A stretch of DNA of 35,151 bases from an uncultured Eubacteriales bacterium (lineage in GTDB: Bacteria; Bacillota; Clostridia; Christensenellales; Aristaeellaceae). The notes beneath the pieces are model-generated. The model was not told the DNA's origin. It searched no databases and saw only the letters and a program-made list of their open reading frames with translations. Below, piece after piece: positions 8,321 to 15,681 of this stretch; positions within the stretch are counted from its first letter, which is position 1, and every line of letters starts with the position of its first letter. A program made the translations under genes and the position numbers. Location of the stretch: positions 1-35,151 of the forward strand of contig CADAQZ010000042.1 of the NCBI GenBank assembly GCA_902790175.1, given 5' to 3'.

Positions 8321-9622
8321 ATGAAAAAGGTGCTTGCAGTCGCGCTGGCTCTGATGATGCTGCTGGCGTCCGCCGCCTTCGCGGAAACCGCGAACGTGGC
8401 CACCCTCTCCAACTTTAACCTGCTGGTCTCCAGCGCCGACGGCTCCATGACCGTCGACCTGTCCGGCCTGAAGGCCGACATCGCCATGGGCATGGCAAAC
8501 GACGCCCCGATCATCCAGCTGGATGTGAGCGGCGACGGCCAGAAGCTGCTGGGCGCGGTCATCCAGTTCATCGACGGCAAGATGGCGCTGGCCATCGACG
8601 GCGTGAGCCGCCCCATGGTCGCCGATATGGGCCCCACCGCCGGTGAGGCGCAGGAGACCCTGAACGAGCTGTTCGCCAACCTGGACCAGTTCAGCGATGT
8701 CAAGCTGCCCGCCTTCACGGGCGTGTCGATCCCGAAGGTGGACCTGATGCAGGTGCCCGCGCTGTTCGGCGCGGCCCCCACGACGGACGCGAACGGCGTG
8801 CAGACGGCGAGCTTCTCCCTCCCCTACGAGATGGTGAAGCAAATGCTGGACATGATCCTGCCGATGATCCCCGAGCAGGCCACCGCGCAGCTGGGCCCGG
8901 TGCTGGACCAGGTGAAGTCCGGCGCGATCGGCATCGCCCTGGAGGGCAAGGTCTCTGACGATGGCAACACCGCCGAGATGCTGGTGGACATCTACATGGT
9001 GCAGAACGGCGTGACCGCCGATTCCCCCGCCCTGGCGCTGTACTTTGCCTCCGCCGAGAACAGCGACAGTCTTCAGGTGCAGCTGTATCAGGAGGGCCAG
9101 GCCGTGACGCTGGGCCAGCTGGACGTGGCCTCCGATCCCGCCGCCGCCACGCTGGACGTCGGCCTGGACCTGATGGGCCAGGTGAAGTTCAACTTCAGCC
9201 TGTATCCGCAGGACGGCGCGCAGGTGGCCGCTCTGGCCGCCACCGCCGAGGGCGAGACCATCAACGCCAGCCTGACCTATGGCGAAGAGGGCGAGAAGGA
9301 ATACGCCGACTTCGCGTTTGAGCTGCCGGGCCAGGACGTGTCCGCCAGCATCCACGTGGACGAGACCCCGGACGGCACCGGCAGCAAGACCGGCGCGCTC
9401 GAGCTGAGCGTGGCGGCCCAGGGCCAGACCGTGAACCTGACCAGCGACCTGACCGAGGGCAAGGGCGACGTGCAGTTCCGCCCGATCGGCAGCCTCGCCA
9501 ACGCCCTCGACGCCAACAACGCGTCCGAAGCGGACGCCGCTGCGTTCGGCACGGAGCTTGAGAGCGCGATCGCGCCGCTGCTGAGCTACATCAGCAGCCT
9601 GGAGGCGCAGCCCGCTGCCTAA
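8321..9622 (+). CDS. Secreted protein of unknown family (paralogue A)
   Basis: A 433-residue exported protein with a clean signal peptide (MKKVLAVALALMML, cleavage after SAAFA). I recognise no domain. It is acidic, rich in Ala, Gly, Asp and Gln, and built of short amphipathic strands with repeated patterns such as GQxVxLxL and DGxxxxxLAVxxxG, suggesting a large beta-rich fold. The first half aligns with the shorter protein encoded at 9849-10697: both have a segment of the form AMGxxxxAPxxQL followed by GVxxxIxGxxxxLxxxGxSxxxVxDxG. There is no lipobox or sorting signal. GGAGG at 8308-8312 and the signal peptide fix the start at 8321 rather than 8285. Function unknown; a secreted binding or structural role is only a guess. 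Confidence 0.75.
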   Translation: MKKVLAVALALMMLLASAAFAETANVATLSNFNLLVSSADGSMTVDLSGLKADIAMGMANDAPIIQLDVSGDGQKLLGAVIQFIDGKMALAIDGVSRPMVADMGPTAGEAQETLNELFANLDQFSDVKLPAFTGVSIPKVDLMQVPALFGAAPTTDANGVQTASFSLPYEMVKQMLDMILPMIPEQATAQLGPVLDQVKSGAIGIALEGKVSDDGNTAEMLVDIYMVQNGVTADSPALALYFASAENSDSLQVQLYQEGQAVTLGQLDVASDPAAATLDVGLDLMGQVKFNFSLYPQDGAQVAALAATAEGETINASLTYGEEGEKEYADFAFELPGQDVSASIHVDETPDGTGSKTGALELSVAAQGQTVNLTSDLTEGKGDVQFRPIGSLANALDANNASEADAAAFGTELESAIAPLLSYISSLEAQPAA

Positions 9623-9645
9623 AGCGAGGAACCATTTTCCCGACA

Positions 9646-9675
9646 GGGGGAGCCGCAGAGCGCGGCTCCCCCTTT
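9646..9675 (+). terminator. Intrinsic terminator after paralogue A
   Basis: 11-bp perfect stem GGGGGAGCCGC/GCGGCTCCCCC with a 5-base loop, followed by TTTATAAT. Confidence 0.75.
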
Positions 9676-9743
9676 ATAATGTAAACAACGGCATACCATA
9701 CGTTAAAATATCGTCGATTCACGTTGTTTTAAGGGGCGTTGCG

Positions 9744-9773
9744 TTGACAAAAAAACGACGGGGATGGTATAAT
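9744..9773 (+). promoter_or_regulatory. Consensus promoter of the paralogue B gene
   Basis: Perfect TTGACA and TATAAT hexamers, 18-bp spacer. The TTG of this -35 box is in frame with the gene but is not its start. Confidence 0.85.
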
Positions 9774-9848
9774 TTCATACACAAAGACGGTGAAGAACGG
9801 ACCCCTTCAAAACAGGCGCGCCCGCGGGCGCGCACGGAGGTTTTGCAT

Positions 9849-10697
9849 ATGAAGAAGCTGATCGCGCTGGCGCTGGTGCTGGCGGCGCTGCTGGGCCTGG
9901 CGGCCCATGCCGAGTCGAAGGCCAGCATCGTCCGCATGAGCGACCTCGCCCTGTCCTACGTTGGCTCGAAGGGCACGCGCAGCGTGCGCTTTGACGACGC
10001 CTATCTCACGCTGGCCATGGGCGACTCCCAGGGCGCGCCCACCGTGCAGCTGAGCTTTGAGAACAGCAACGGGCAGGCCGTGGACGGCGTCGCCCAGATC
10101 GCCGGGCACAACATCCTGCTGTCCGTGGGCGGCATCAGCGGCGTGTACGTGGTGGACCTGGGCCGCTTCGTGGCCGAGGGCAGCACCGTGGACGAGCTCG
10201 CGGGCGGCCTGAGCAAGACGCTGTCGCTGGCCGGTGCGCACCTGGACGTGGTGCTCTACGCCATCACCGCCCCGGAGGCGGACGGCTCGCGCTCGGTGCA
10301 GGTGCCGCTGCCCATGCCGCAGCTGATCGGTGCGGCCGAGGCGATCCTCGATTCCGCCGGAAACGTGCAGGGCGCGGAGGATATGAACCTCGAGGCGCTC
10401 TCCCAGCGCATGGACTCCATGAACGGCGAGGCCATGCTGGAGTTCTCCTACAATCCCAGCGCCGGGAACTTCGAGCTGGAGGCCATCCAGGACGGGCGCG
10501 GCATGCGCCTCTCCGGCAGGATGGAGATGCGCTTCGAGCCGATGACCTTCATCGACGTCAACGCCGAGGAGGAGAGCATCGACATGATGAACATCACGCC
10601 CGAGCAGCTGGACCGTTTCAAGGGCGAGCTCGGCATGGTGATGGCCAAGTTCTCGGACTTTGCCGAGGGCACGGGCCTGGACGGCATCATGCCCTGA
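9849..10697 (+). CDS. Secreted protein of unknown family (paralogue B)
   Basis: A 282-residue exported protein; signal peptide MKKLIALALVLAALLGLAAHA, then a mature region with no recognised domain. It is a diverged paralogue of the preceding gene: MSDLALSY matches LSNFNLL, LAMGDSQGAPTVQL matches IAMGMANDAPIIQL, LLSVGGISGVYVVDLG matches MALAIDGVSRPMVADMG, and both continue with a Leu/Ala-rich helix, a polar linker and a VPLPMPQLIG or FSLPYEMVK stretch. Its C-terminal part is shorter and ends in an acidic helix (EEESIDMMNITPEQLDRF). The start at 9849 has GGAGG 8 bases upstream; the longer TTG version would begin inside the -35 box. Each paralogue has its own promoter and terminator, so they can be expressed independently. 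Confidence 0.75.
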   Translation: MKKLIALALVLAALLGLAAHAESKASIVRMSDLALSYVGSKGTRSVRFDDAYLTLAMGDSQGAPTVQLSFENSNGQAVDGVAQIAGHNILLSVGGISGVYVVDLGRFVAEGSTVDELAGGLSKTLSLAGAHLDVVLYAITAPEADGSRSVQVPLPMPQLIGAAEAILDSAGNVQGAEDMNLEALSQRMDSMNGEAMLEFSYNPSAGNFELEAIQDGRGMRLSGRMEMRFEPMTFIDVNAEEESIDMMNITPEQLDRFKGELGMVMAKFSDFAEGTGLDGIMP

Positions 10698-10715
10698 CGG
10701 GCGGGCTCATATAAG

Positions 10716-10750
10716 GCGGCGGGGGCGTCAAAAGACGCTCCCGCCGCTTC
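10716..10750 (+). terminator. Hairpin terminator after paralogue B
   Basis: 14-bp stem GCGGCGGGGGCGTC/GACGCTCCCGCCGC with one G-U pair and an AAAA loop; only a short TT follows, so efficiency is uncertain. Confidence 0.6.
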
Positions 10751-10898
10751 GCATGATTAGGAAAACGGAACGTTTTCCGGGTCGGCGGCTTCCAAAGGAA
10801 GACGCCGACAATCATTCGGCTTGTGCATGATTAGGAAAACGGAACGTTTTCCGGGTCGGCGGGTTCCAAAGGAAGACGCCGACAATCATGCCTGAGCA
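10751..10898. repeat. Tandem 74-bp structured element, two copies
   Basis: The intergenic stretch 10698-11041 holds no gene. It contains two tandem copies (10751-10824 and 10825-10898); their first 65 bases differ at one position (C 10789 against G 10863). Each copy carries a hairpin GGAAAACG-GAA-CGTTTTCC and a second hairpin with arms GTCGGCG..CTTCC and GGAAG..CGCCGAC, enclosed by GCATGATT at the left and AATCAT(GC) at the right. The whole unit can fold as a three-way junction; the outer arm is complete (8 bp) only in the second copy. A further CATGC-CTGA-GCATG palindrome overlaps the end of copy 2. Confidence 0.7.
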
Positions 10899-10930
10899 TG
10901 TTATTATTTGGTGAAATCCGGCGGTTTTGC

Positions 10931-10959
10931 ATGACAAATTCACCCAAAAGGGGTATCAT
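10931..10959 (+). promoter_or_regulatory. Probable promoter of the GTPase pair
   Basis: ATGACA, 17 bp, TATCAT. No recognisable Zur-type operator around it. Confidence 0.5.
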
Positions 10960-11041
10960 CAACATTGGCAAAGAAGCCGATACGCTTCCATACCCGCCGG
11001 GCGACCGGCGATACAATATCATACAGGACAGGTGAAAGCAT

Positions 11042-12151
11042 ATGACCAAGGTCAACATCATTTCCGGCTTCCTGGGCGCGGGCAAGACCACGCTGATCAA
11101 GAAGCTGCTGGACGGCGCCTTCGAGGGCGAAAAGGTGGTTTTGCTGGAAAACGAGTACGGCGAAGTGGGCATCGACGGCGGCTTCATGAAGGAGACCGGC
11201 GTGCAGATCACCGAGCTGAACTCCGGCTGCATCTGCTGCACGCTGGTGGGCGACTTCACCGAGGCGCTGGGCCAGCTGATCGACACCTACCACCCCGACC
11301 GCATCCTGATCGAGCCCTCCGGCGTGGGGAAGCTGTCGGACATCCGCCGCGTGGTGGACGACGTGGCCAAGACTCACGAGATCGAGCTGGCGGGCTGCGC
11401 CACCGTGGCGGACGTGGGCAAGTGCCGCATGTACGCGCACAACTTCGGCGAATTCTTCATCGACCAGATCGAGAGCGCCGAGACCATCATCCTCAGCCGC
11501 ACCCAGATGACCACGCAGGACAAGATCGAGAAGTGCGTGGCGCTGCTGCGCGGCCACAATCCGCGCGCCCGCATCATCACCACCCCGTGGGACGAGCTGG
11601 ACAGCCTCAAGGTGCTGGAGACCATCGAGCACCCGACCTTCCTGCTGACACTGGACGACCTGCCGGAGCCGGACCATCATCATCACGACCACGATGAGCA
11701 CGAGCATCATCACGACCACGACCACGACGAGCACGAGCATCATCACGACCACGACCACGACGAGCACGAGCATCATCACGACCACGACCACGATGAGCAC
11801 GAGCATCATCACGACCACGATCACTGCTCCTGCGGGCACGACCACCACGGCCACCACCACGCCGACGAGATCTTCGACAACATCGGCGTCGAGACGCCCA
11901 AGCGCTTCGACGAGGCCGCGATCCGCGAGGCCCTGGAGGAGCTGGACGACGGCAACGGCGCGGAGTACGGCCAGATCCTGCGCGCGAAGGGCATCCTGCC
12001 GCTGAACGACGGCAAGTGGCTACACTTTGACTACGTGCCCGGCGAGACCGACTTCCGCTACGGCCCCGCCGACTACACCGGCCGCCTGTGCGTGATCGGC
12101 GTGAAGATCCACGAGGATGCGATCAGGGCGCTTTTTGGGATTCAGGAGTAA
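11042..12151 (+). CDS. COG0523/CobW-family GTPase with His-rich metal-binding tract
   Basis: A 369-residue G3E GTPase, probably a metallochaperone that delivers zinc or another divalent metal to client proteins. Walker A is GFLGAGKTT (residues 9-17), the ENEYGE switch segment is at 36-41, the family metal site GCICC at 62-66, and IEPSGVGKLSD forms the Walker B region. The position of the guanine-specifying NKxD motif reads LSRTQ, a clear departure. Residues 211-276 are almost entirely His, Asp and Glu, built from a 33-bp repeat, and end in CSCGHDHHGHHH. A CobW C-terminal domain follows (about 285-369). His-rich tracts of this kind store or present zinc or nickel in related proteins. It is probably cotranscribed with the next gene, 6 bases away. 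The metal cannot be assigned from sequence. Confidence 0.88.
   Translation: MTKVNIISGFLGAGKTTLIKKLLDGAFEGEKVVLLENEYGEVGIDGGFMKETGVQITELNSGCICCTLVGDFTEALGQLIDTYHPDRILIEPSGVGKLSDIRRVVDDVAKTHEIELAGCATVADVGKCRMYAHNFGEFFIDQIESAETIILSRTQMTTQDKIEKCVALLRGHNPRARIITTPWDELDSLKVLETIEHPTFLLTLDDLPEPDHHHHDHDEHEHHHDHDHDEHEHHHDHDHDEHEHHHDHDHDEHEHHHDHDHCSCGHDHHGHHHADEIFDNIGVETPKRFDEAAIREALEELDDGNGAEYGQILRAKGILPLNDGKWLHFDYVPGETDFRYGPADYTGRLCVIGVKIHEDAIRALFGIQE
11675..11836 (+). repeat. 33-bp coding minisatellite in the GTPase gene
   Basis: CAT triplets recur at 11705, 11738, 11771 and 11804, exactly 33 bp apart, with a partial unit from 11675. Each unit encodes HHHDHDHDEHE. Codon choice is nearly identical between units, so recent expansion or gene conversion is likely. 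Confidence 0.85.
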
Positions 12152-12157
12152 GCAGAT

Positions 12158-13102
12158 ATGAATAATATTCCCGTCTACATCGTCACCGGCTTCCTGGGCG
12201 CGGGCAAGACGAAGTTCATCACCGAGATGCTGACCGACGAGGGGTTCAGCGAGGGCGAGCGCACGCTGCTATTGTGCTGCGAGGAGGGGGAGGAGGAGTA
12301 CGACCCCGAGGTCCTCAAGAAGTGCAACACCACGCTGGTGAGCCTGGACGAGGTGAAACAGATCGCGGGCAAGCGGCTGATCCGCATGAACCGCGAGCAC
12401 CAGCCCGAGCGCGTGATCATCGAGTACAACGCCACCTGGCTGATGGAGAACCTCTACGCCGCCGAGAAGCCCGACAGCTGGACGCTGGCGCAGATCATCG
12501 ACATCGTGGACGCCACGACGTTTGAGCTGTACCTGAAGAACATGCGCAAGTACATGGCCGACGGCCTGAAGGAGGCGGACCTCGTCATCTTCAACCGCTG
12601 CTTCCCCGACACCCGCAAGAGCCCGTGGCGGCGCGCGGTGAAGGGCCTGAACGGCGGCGCGCGCATCTTCTTTGAGAACGTGGATGGAACCACCGACGAC
12701 GGCGTGTCCGACGAGGACCTGCCCTACGACATGAAGGCCGATCCCGTCGTGATCGGCGACGAGGACTTCGGCACCTTCTACCTCGACGCGCTGGAGCACC
12801 CGGACCGCTACGACGGCAAGCGCATCCACGCGCGCGGGCGCGCCTTCCGCATGGACGACATGCCCAAGAACTGCTACGTTTTCGGCCGCCACGTGATGAC
12901 CTGCTGCGCCGAGGACATCGGCGGCATCGGCTTCCTGTGCCAGTTCAAGGGCCAGCCGCCGAAGACGAACGACTGGATCTTCGTGGACGCGAGGGTGGAA
13001 AAGAGCTTTAGCCCCCTGCACGGCACCGAGGCGATCATACTGATCGAGGAGAAGGTGGCCCCGGCCAATCCGCCCAAGGAGGAATTGGTATATTTTAACT
13101 GA
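12158..13102 (+). CDS. COG0523-like GTPase fused to a YcgQ-type C-terminal domain
   Basis: A 314-residue protein. The N-terminal part is a G3E GTPase with Walker A GFLGAGKTKF (residues 11-20), but the family CxCC motif is absent; instead CCEEGEEE follows the second strand (residues 40-47) and the Walker B region reads IIEYNATW. The NKxD position reads FNRC. From about residue 215 it resembles the C-terminal domain of TIGR03943/YcgQ proteins: YDGKRIHARGRA, GRHVMTCCAED (CC at 249-250), WIFVDARV and a terminal P..ELVYFN. The CC pair may bind a metal. YcgQ-like proteins usually accompany a DUF318 permease, which is not in this window. The ribosome site AGGAG lies within the end of the preceding gene, so the two are coupled. 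Role inferred: partner of the His-rich GTPase in metal trafficking. Confidence 0.75.
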   Translation: MNNIPVYIVTGFLGAGKTKFITEMLTDEGFSEGERTLLLCCEEGEEEYDPEVLKKCNTTLVSLDEVKQIAGKRLIRMNREHQPERVIIEYNATWLMENLYAAEKPDSWTLAQIIDIVDATTFELYLKNMRKYMADGLKEADLVIFNRCFPDTRKSPWRRAVKGLNGGARIFFENVDGTTDDGVSDEDLPYDMKADPVVIGDEDFGTFYLDALEHPDRYDGKRIHARGRAFRMDDMPKNCYVFGRHVMTCCAEDIGGIGFLCQFKGQPPKTNDWIFVDARVEKSFSPLHGTEAIILIEEKVAPANPPKEELVYFN

Positions 13103-13154
13103 CCGTTTTTCGACAAAACGGCCCCGAATTTCGACAAAAATATGTTTTTTGGGC

Positions 13155-13183
13155 TTGCTTTTGTCGATGCCGTATGTTAAAAT
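13155..13183 (+). promoter_or_regulatory. Promoter of the SH3 protein gene
   Basis: TTGCTT, 17 bp, TAAAAT. Confidence 0.55.
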
Positions 13184-13212
13184 ACACAGTGTATGACGAG
13201 GGAGGGTTCCGT

Positions 13213-13707
13213 ATGAAGCGCAGGATTTTGATGATGATGGTATCCGTTCTCCTGGTCGCGTCGATGCTGATCGCGCCGATGAGCGCGCTGGCGGCGAGCA
13301 AGAAGACGGTTCAGATTTTGCAGGTGACGGTGGACGGCGCGCGCCTGCGCCGTGGGCCGGGCTCCACCTACGATGTGATCACCAGCGTCAAGAATGGCGC
13401 CAAGGTGTTCTACCTGGGCAAGGAGAAGAACTCCTTTTCATACGTGCGCACCGACCACGGCGCGGTGGGCTACATCTACAAGGGCTTCCTGAAATCGTAT
13501 GGCGCCTGCTACAAGAGCCAGGTCTACTACGCCACCAAGAAGACGAAGCTCTACAAGAAGGCCTCCACGCACAGCAGCGGCAAGGCCAAGCTGTCGAAGG
13601 GCCAACACGTGATCGTCTACCAGGTGAAGGGCAACTGGGCCTATGTGAAGACCCTGGGCGGCACCGGCGGCTACGTGAAAAAGAGCCTGCTGAAAAAGGC
13701 GAAATAA
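13213..13707 (+). CDS. Secreted protein with two bacterial SH3 domains
   Basis: A 164-residue exported protein: signal peptide (MKRRILMMMVSVLLVASMLIA, ending near SALA), then two SH3-like domains. The first (about 36-95) has the textbook LRRGPGSTYDVITSVKNGAKV and ends GYIYKGFLK; the second (about 105-163) begins KKTKLYKKAS and ends GGYVKKSLLKK. Such domains bind peptidoglycan; no catalytic domain is attached, so it may be a wall-bound adaptor or a truncated relative of the NlpC/P60 protein at 6358. The mature protein is strongly basic. GAGGGAGGG 5 bases upstream of ATG 13213 fixes the start. It is monocistronic with its own promoter and terminator. Confidence 0.82.
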   Translation: MKRRILMMMVSVLLVASMLIAPMSALAASKKTVQILQVTVDGARLRRGPGSTYDVITSVKNGAKVFYLGKEKNSFSYVRTDHGAVGYIYKGFLKSYGACYKSQVYYATKKTKLYKKASTHSSGKAKLSKGQHVIVYQVKGNWAYVKTLGGTGGYVKKSLLKKAK

Positions 13708-13712
13708 AACGC

Positions 13713-13743
13713 AAAAAAGAACCGCGCGAGCGGTTCTTTTTTT
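13713..13743 (+). terminator. Intrinsic terminator after the SH3 protein gene
   Basis: Stem AAAAAAGAACCGC/GCGGTTCTTTTTTT with GCGA loop, a classical rho-independent terminator. Confidence 0.92.
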
Positions 13744-13801
13744 GTGCTTTTGGCAAATTAGACCGCGCTTTGAAGAAGGTATTAACAACTGTGACAATCG
13801 C

Positions 13802-13830
13802 TTGTATTCATCCTGCTAAAGCGATATAAT
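13802..13830 (+). promoter_or_regulatory. Promoter of the aquaporin pseudogene
   Basis: TTGTAT, 17 bp, TATAAT. Confidence 0.7.
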
Positions 13831-13875
13831 CGGTTCGCCGAAAAGGCAAGGATGATTCGCAAGGAGGGGAAATCC

Positions 13876-14519
13876 ATGAATAAGAAGTACATCGCCGAGG
13901 CGATCGGCACGGCGGTCCTGGTGATCCTGGGCTGCGGCACCGCGATGCTGGTGGGCTGCGACGCGGCCAACGGCGGCGGCTACATACTCACGGCGCTGGC
14001 GTTCGGCCTGACCATCGTCGCGATGGCCTATTCCATCGGCAACATCTCCGGCTGCCACATCAACCCGGCGGTCTCGCTGGGCGTGCTGCTCACCGGCGGC
14101 ATGACCATGGGCGAGTTCATCGGCTACGTGATCAGCCAGTGCGTGGGCGCGCTGTGCGGCTCCGCGGTGCTGGCGGCCATCTTCGGCCTGGGCCACGTCA
14201 CCGACATGACCGGCGGCTTCGGCGCGAACGGCCTCTGACCTTCATCTTCGTGCTCGCGATCCTGGGCGTGACCAGCAAGAAGGCGAACCACGGCAGCTTC
14301 GGCGGCCTGGTGATCGGCCTGACGCTGGTGGTGGTGCACATCCTGGGCATCGGCCTGACGGGCACCTCCGTGAACCCGGCCCGCAGCTTCGGCCCCGCGC
14401 TGTTTGCCGCGTTTGGCGGCAACGCCGCGCCGCTGGCGGCGCTGTGGGTGTTCATCGTGGGCCCGCTGGCGGGCGCCGCGCTGGCCGCGACGGCGTACAA
14501 GGCGCTGGAGAAGAAATAA
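13876..14519 (+). pseudogene. Aquaporin (MIP family) gene broken by internal deletion and frameshift
   Basis: The first frame (13876-14238) encodes an AqpZ-like N-terminal half: helices 1-3, the first pore motif (SGCHINPAVSLG) and the start of the third extracellular loop (GGFGANG), then stops. The second frame resumes near 14234 with LTFIFVLAILGVTSKK, the second pore motif (TSVNPARSFGP) and the last helix, ending at 14519. Compared with E. coli AqpZ as I recall it, about 19-21 residues between GANG(Y) and VL(T/S) are missing, so the lesion is a deletion that also shifts frame. A single-base error or programmed frameshift would not explain the missing residues. Promoter and AAGGAGGGG ribosome site are intact, so loss is recent or the sequence is misassembled. 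Confidence 0.85.
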
Positions 14520-14536
14520 CGGATATAGCAGGGTTT

Positions 14537-14570
14537 GCGCAGGGGCGGCTTCGGGCCGCCCCTGCGCTTT
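14537..14570 (+). terminator. Hairpin after the aquaporin pseudogene
   Basis: 13-bp perfect stem GCGCAGGGGCGGC/GCCGCCCCTGCGC, loop TTCGG, followed by TTTGTG. Member of the AGGGGCGGC palindrome family. Confidence 0.65.
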
Positions 14571-14589
14571 GTGGGCCCACCCGCCGCGA

Positions 14590-14618
14590 TTGACACCGCG
14601 CGGGCCTGCGTTTATAAT
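14590..14618 (+). promoter_or_regulatory. Consensus promoter of the iron-type ABC operon
   Basis: Perfect TTGACA and TATAAT with 17-bp spacing. The ATG inside the -10 box (14617) is in frame with the permease but cannot be its start. No Fur-like box was recognised. Confidence 0.9.
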
Positions 14619-14649
14619 GACAACAGTGAAACACGGGGGAGGGGTTCGC

Positions 14650-15681
14650 GTGGGCGAGAAGGGCCAAGACCGGCGTGCGCGGTATCGGCTGGTGTACGCG
14701 CTGCTGGCGGCGGCGCTGCTGGGCGCGGCGCTGTTGAACGTCGGCGTGGGCAGCGTGTCCATCCCCGTGGGCCGGATCGTCGGCATCCTGCTGGGGCGCG
14801 TGGACGACCCCACCCAGGCGGGCATCCTGTGGAAAATCCGCCTGCCGCGCGCGCTGATGGCGGCGCTGCTGGGCGGCGGGCTGTCGCTGTCGGGTTTCCT
14901 CTTGCAGACGTTCTTCGGAAACCCCATCGTGGGGCCGTTCGTGCTGGGCATCTCCTCCGGGGCGAAGCTGACGGTGGCCCTGGCGATGATCTTCCTTCTG
15001 AAGGCGCTGGGCGGCGCGTCGTCGTGGGCGCTGATCGGCGCGGCCTTCGCGGGCGCGCTGCTGGCGACGGGCCTGATCCTTCTGCTGTCGGGGCGGCTCA
15101 AGCACATGGCGGCGCTGCTGGTGGCGGGCATCATGGTGGGCTACATCTGCTCGGCCTGCACCGACTTCGCCGTGACCTTCGCCGACGACGCCGACATCGT
15201 GAACCTGCACGGCTGGAGCCAGGGCAGCTTTTCCGGCATGAGCTGGGAGAACGCGGGCGTGGCCGCGGCGTTGATCGCGCTGGCGGGGATTGCGGCGTTC
15301 ATGCTGTCCAAGCCCATCGCGGCCTACCAACAGGGCGAGGCCTACGCGCAGAGCGTGGGCGTGAACGTCCGGGCGTTCCGCGTGGCGCTGATTTTGCTCT
15401 CCAGCGTGCTGTCGGCCACGGTGACGGCCTTCGCCGGGCCGATCTCGTTCGTGGGCGTCGCCGTGCCGCACCTGGTCAAGCGCGCGCTGAACACGTCGAA
15501 GCCGCTGGTGGTGATCCCGGCGGTGTTCCTGGGCGGCGCGGTGTTCTGCATGGGCTGCGACCTGATCGCCCGCACGGCGTTCGCGCCCACGGAGCTGAAC
15601 ATCTCCACCGTCACCAGCGCGTTCGGCGCGCCGGTGGTGATCGTGATGCTGCTGAGGCAGCGAAGGGGGACGGGCGCATGA
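14650..15681 (+). CDS. FecCD-family ABC transporter permease (iron/siderophore or cobalamin type)
   Basis: A 343-residue integral membrane protein with about ten helices, matching FecCD/BtuC permeases in length and motifs: IRLPRALMAALLGGGLSLSG near residue 65, GNPIVGPFVLGISSGA near 95, then GHLMV-type and FVGVAVPHLVKR motifs near 270 and ELNISTVTSAFGAPVV near the C-terminus. It forms the channel of a type II importer. The start is a GTG at 14650 with GGGGAGGGG six bases upstream; earlier in-frame starts lie on or before the promoter. The 3' end overlaps the ATPase gene by 4 bases (ATGA). No solute-binding protein gene lies nearby, so the ligand (siderophore, haem or corrinoid) is unknown. Confidence 0.92.
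   Translation: MGEKGQDRRARYRLVYALLAAALLGAALLNVGVGSVSIPVGRIVGILLGRVDDPTQAGILWKIRLPRALMAALLGGGLSLSGFLLQTFFGNPIVGPFVLGISSGAKLTVALAMIFLLKALGGASSWALIGAAFAGALLATGLILLLSGRLKHMAALLVAGIMVGYICSACTDFAVTFADDADIVNLHGWSQGSFSGMSWENAGVAAALIALAGIAAFMLSKPIAAYQQGEAYAQSVGVNVRAFRVALILLSSVLSATVTAFAGPISFVGVAVPHLVKRALNTSKPLVVIPAVFLGGAVFCMGCDLIARTAFAPTELNISTVTSAFGAPVVIVMLLRQRRGTGA

Noticed and set aside
9744-9848. N-terminal extension of paralogue B starting at TTG 9744
   Set aside because: This TTG is part of a perfect -35 box, and a signal peptide with a good ribosome site begins at 9849.
10890-11041. Zur or other metal-responsive operator before the GTPase pair
   Set aside because: Searched by eye for a long AT-rich palindrome around the promoter; only a short CATGC-CTGA-GCATG is present.
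11675-11836. Non-coding tandem repeat
   Set aside because: It is in frame, multiple of 3, and encodes a plausible metal-binding tract.
14139-14519. Second half of the aquaporin as a separate gene
   Set aside because: It has no ribosome site or helix 1-3 equivalent and continues the MIP fold of the upstream fragment.
13876-14519. Programmed frameshift in the aquaporin gene
   Set aside because: About 20 conserved residues are missing, which frameshifting cannot explain, and no slippery heptamer is at the junction.
14404-14649. Long upstream extension of the FecCD permease frame
   Set aside because: It overlaps the aquaporin pseudogene and the consensus promoter; the encoded residues are Arg/Trp-rich and not permease-like.
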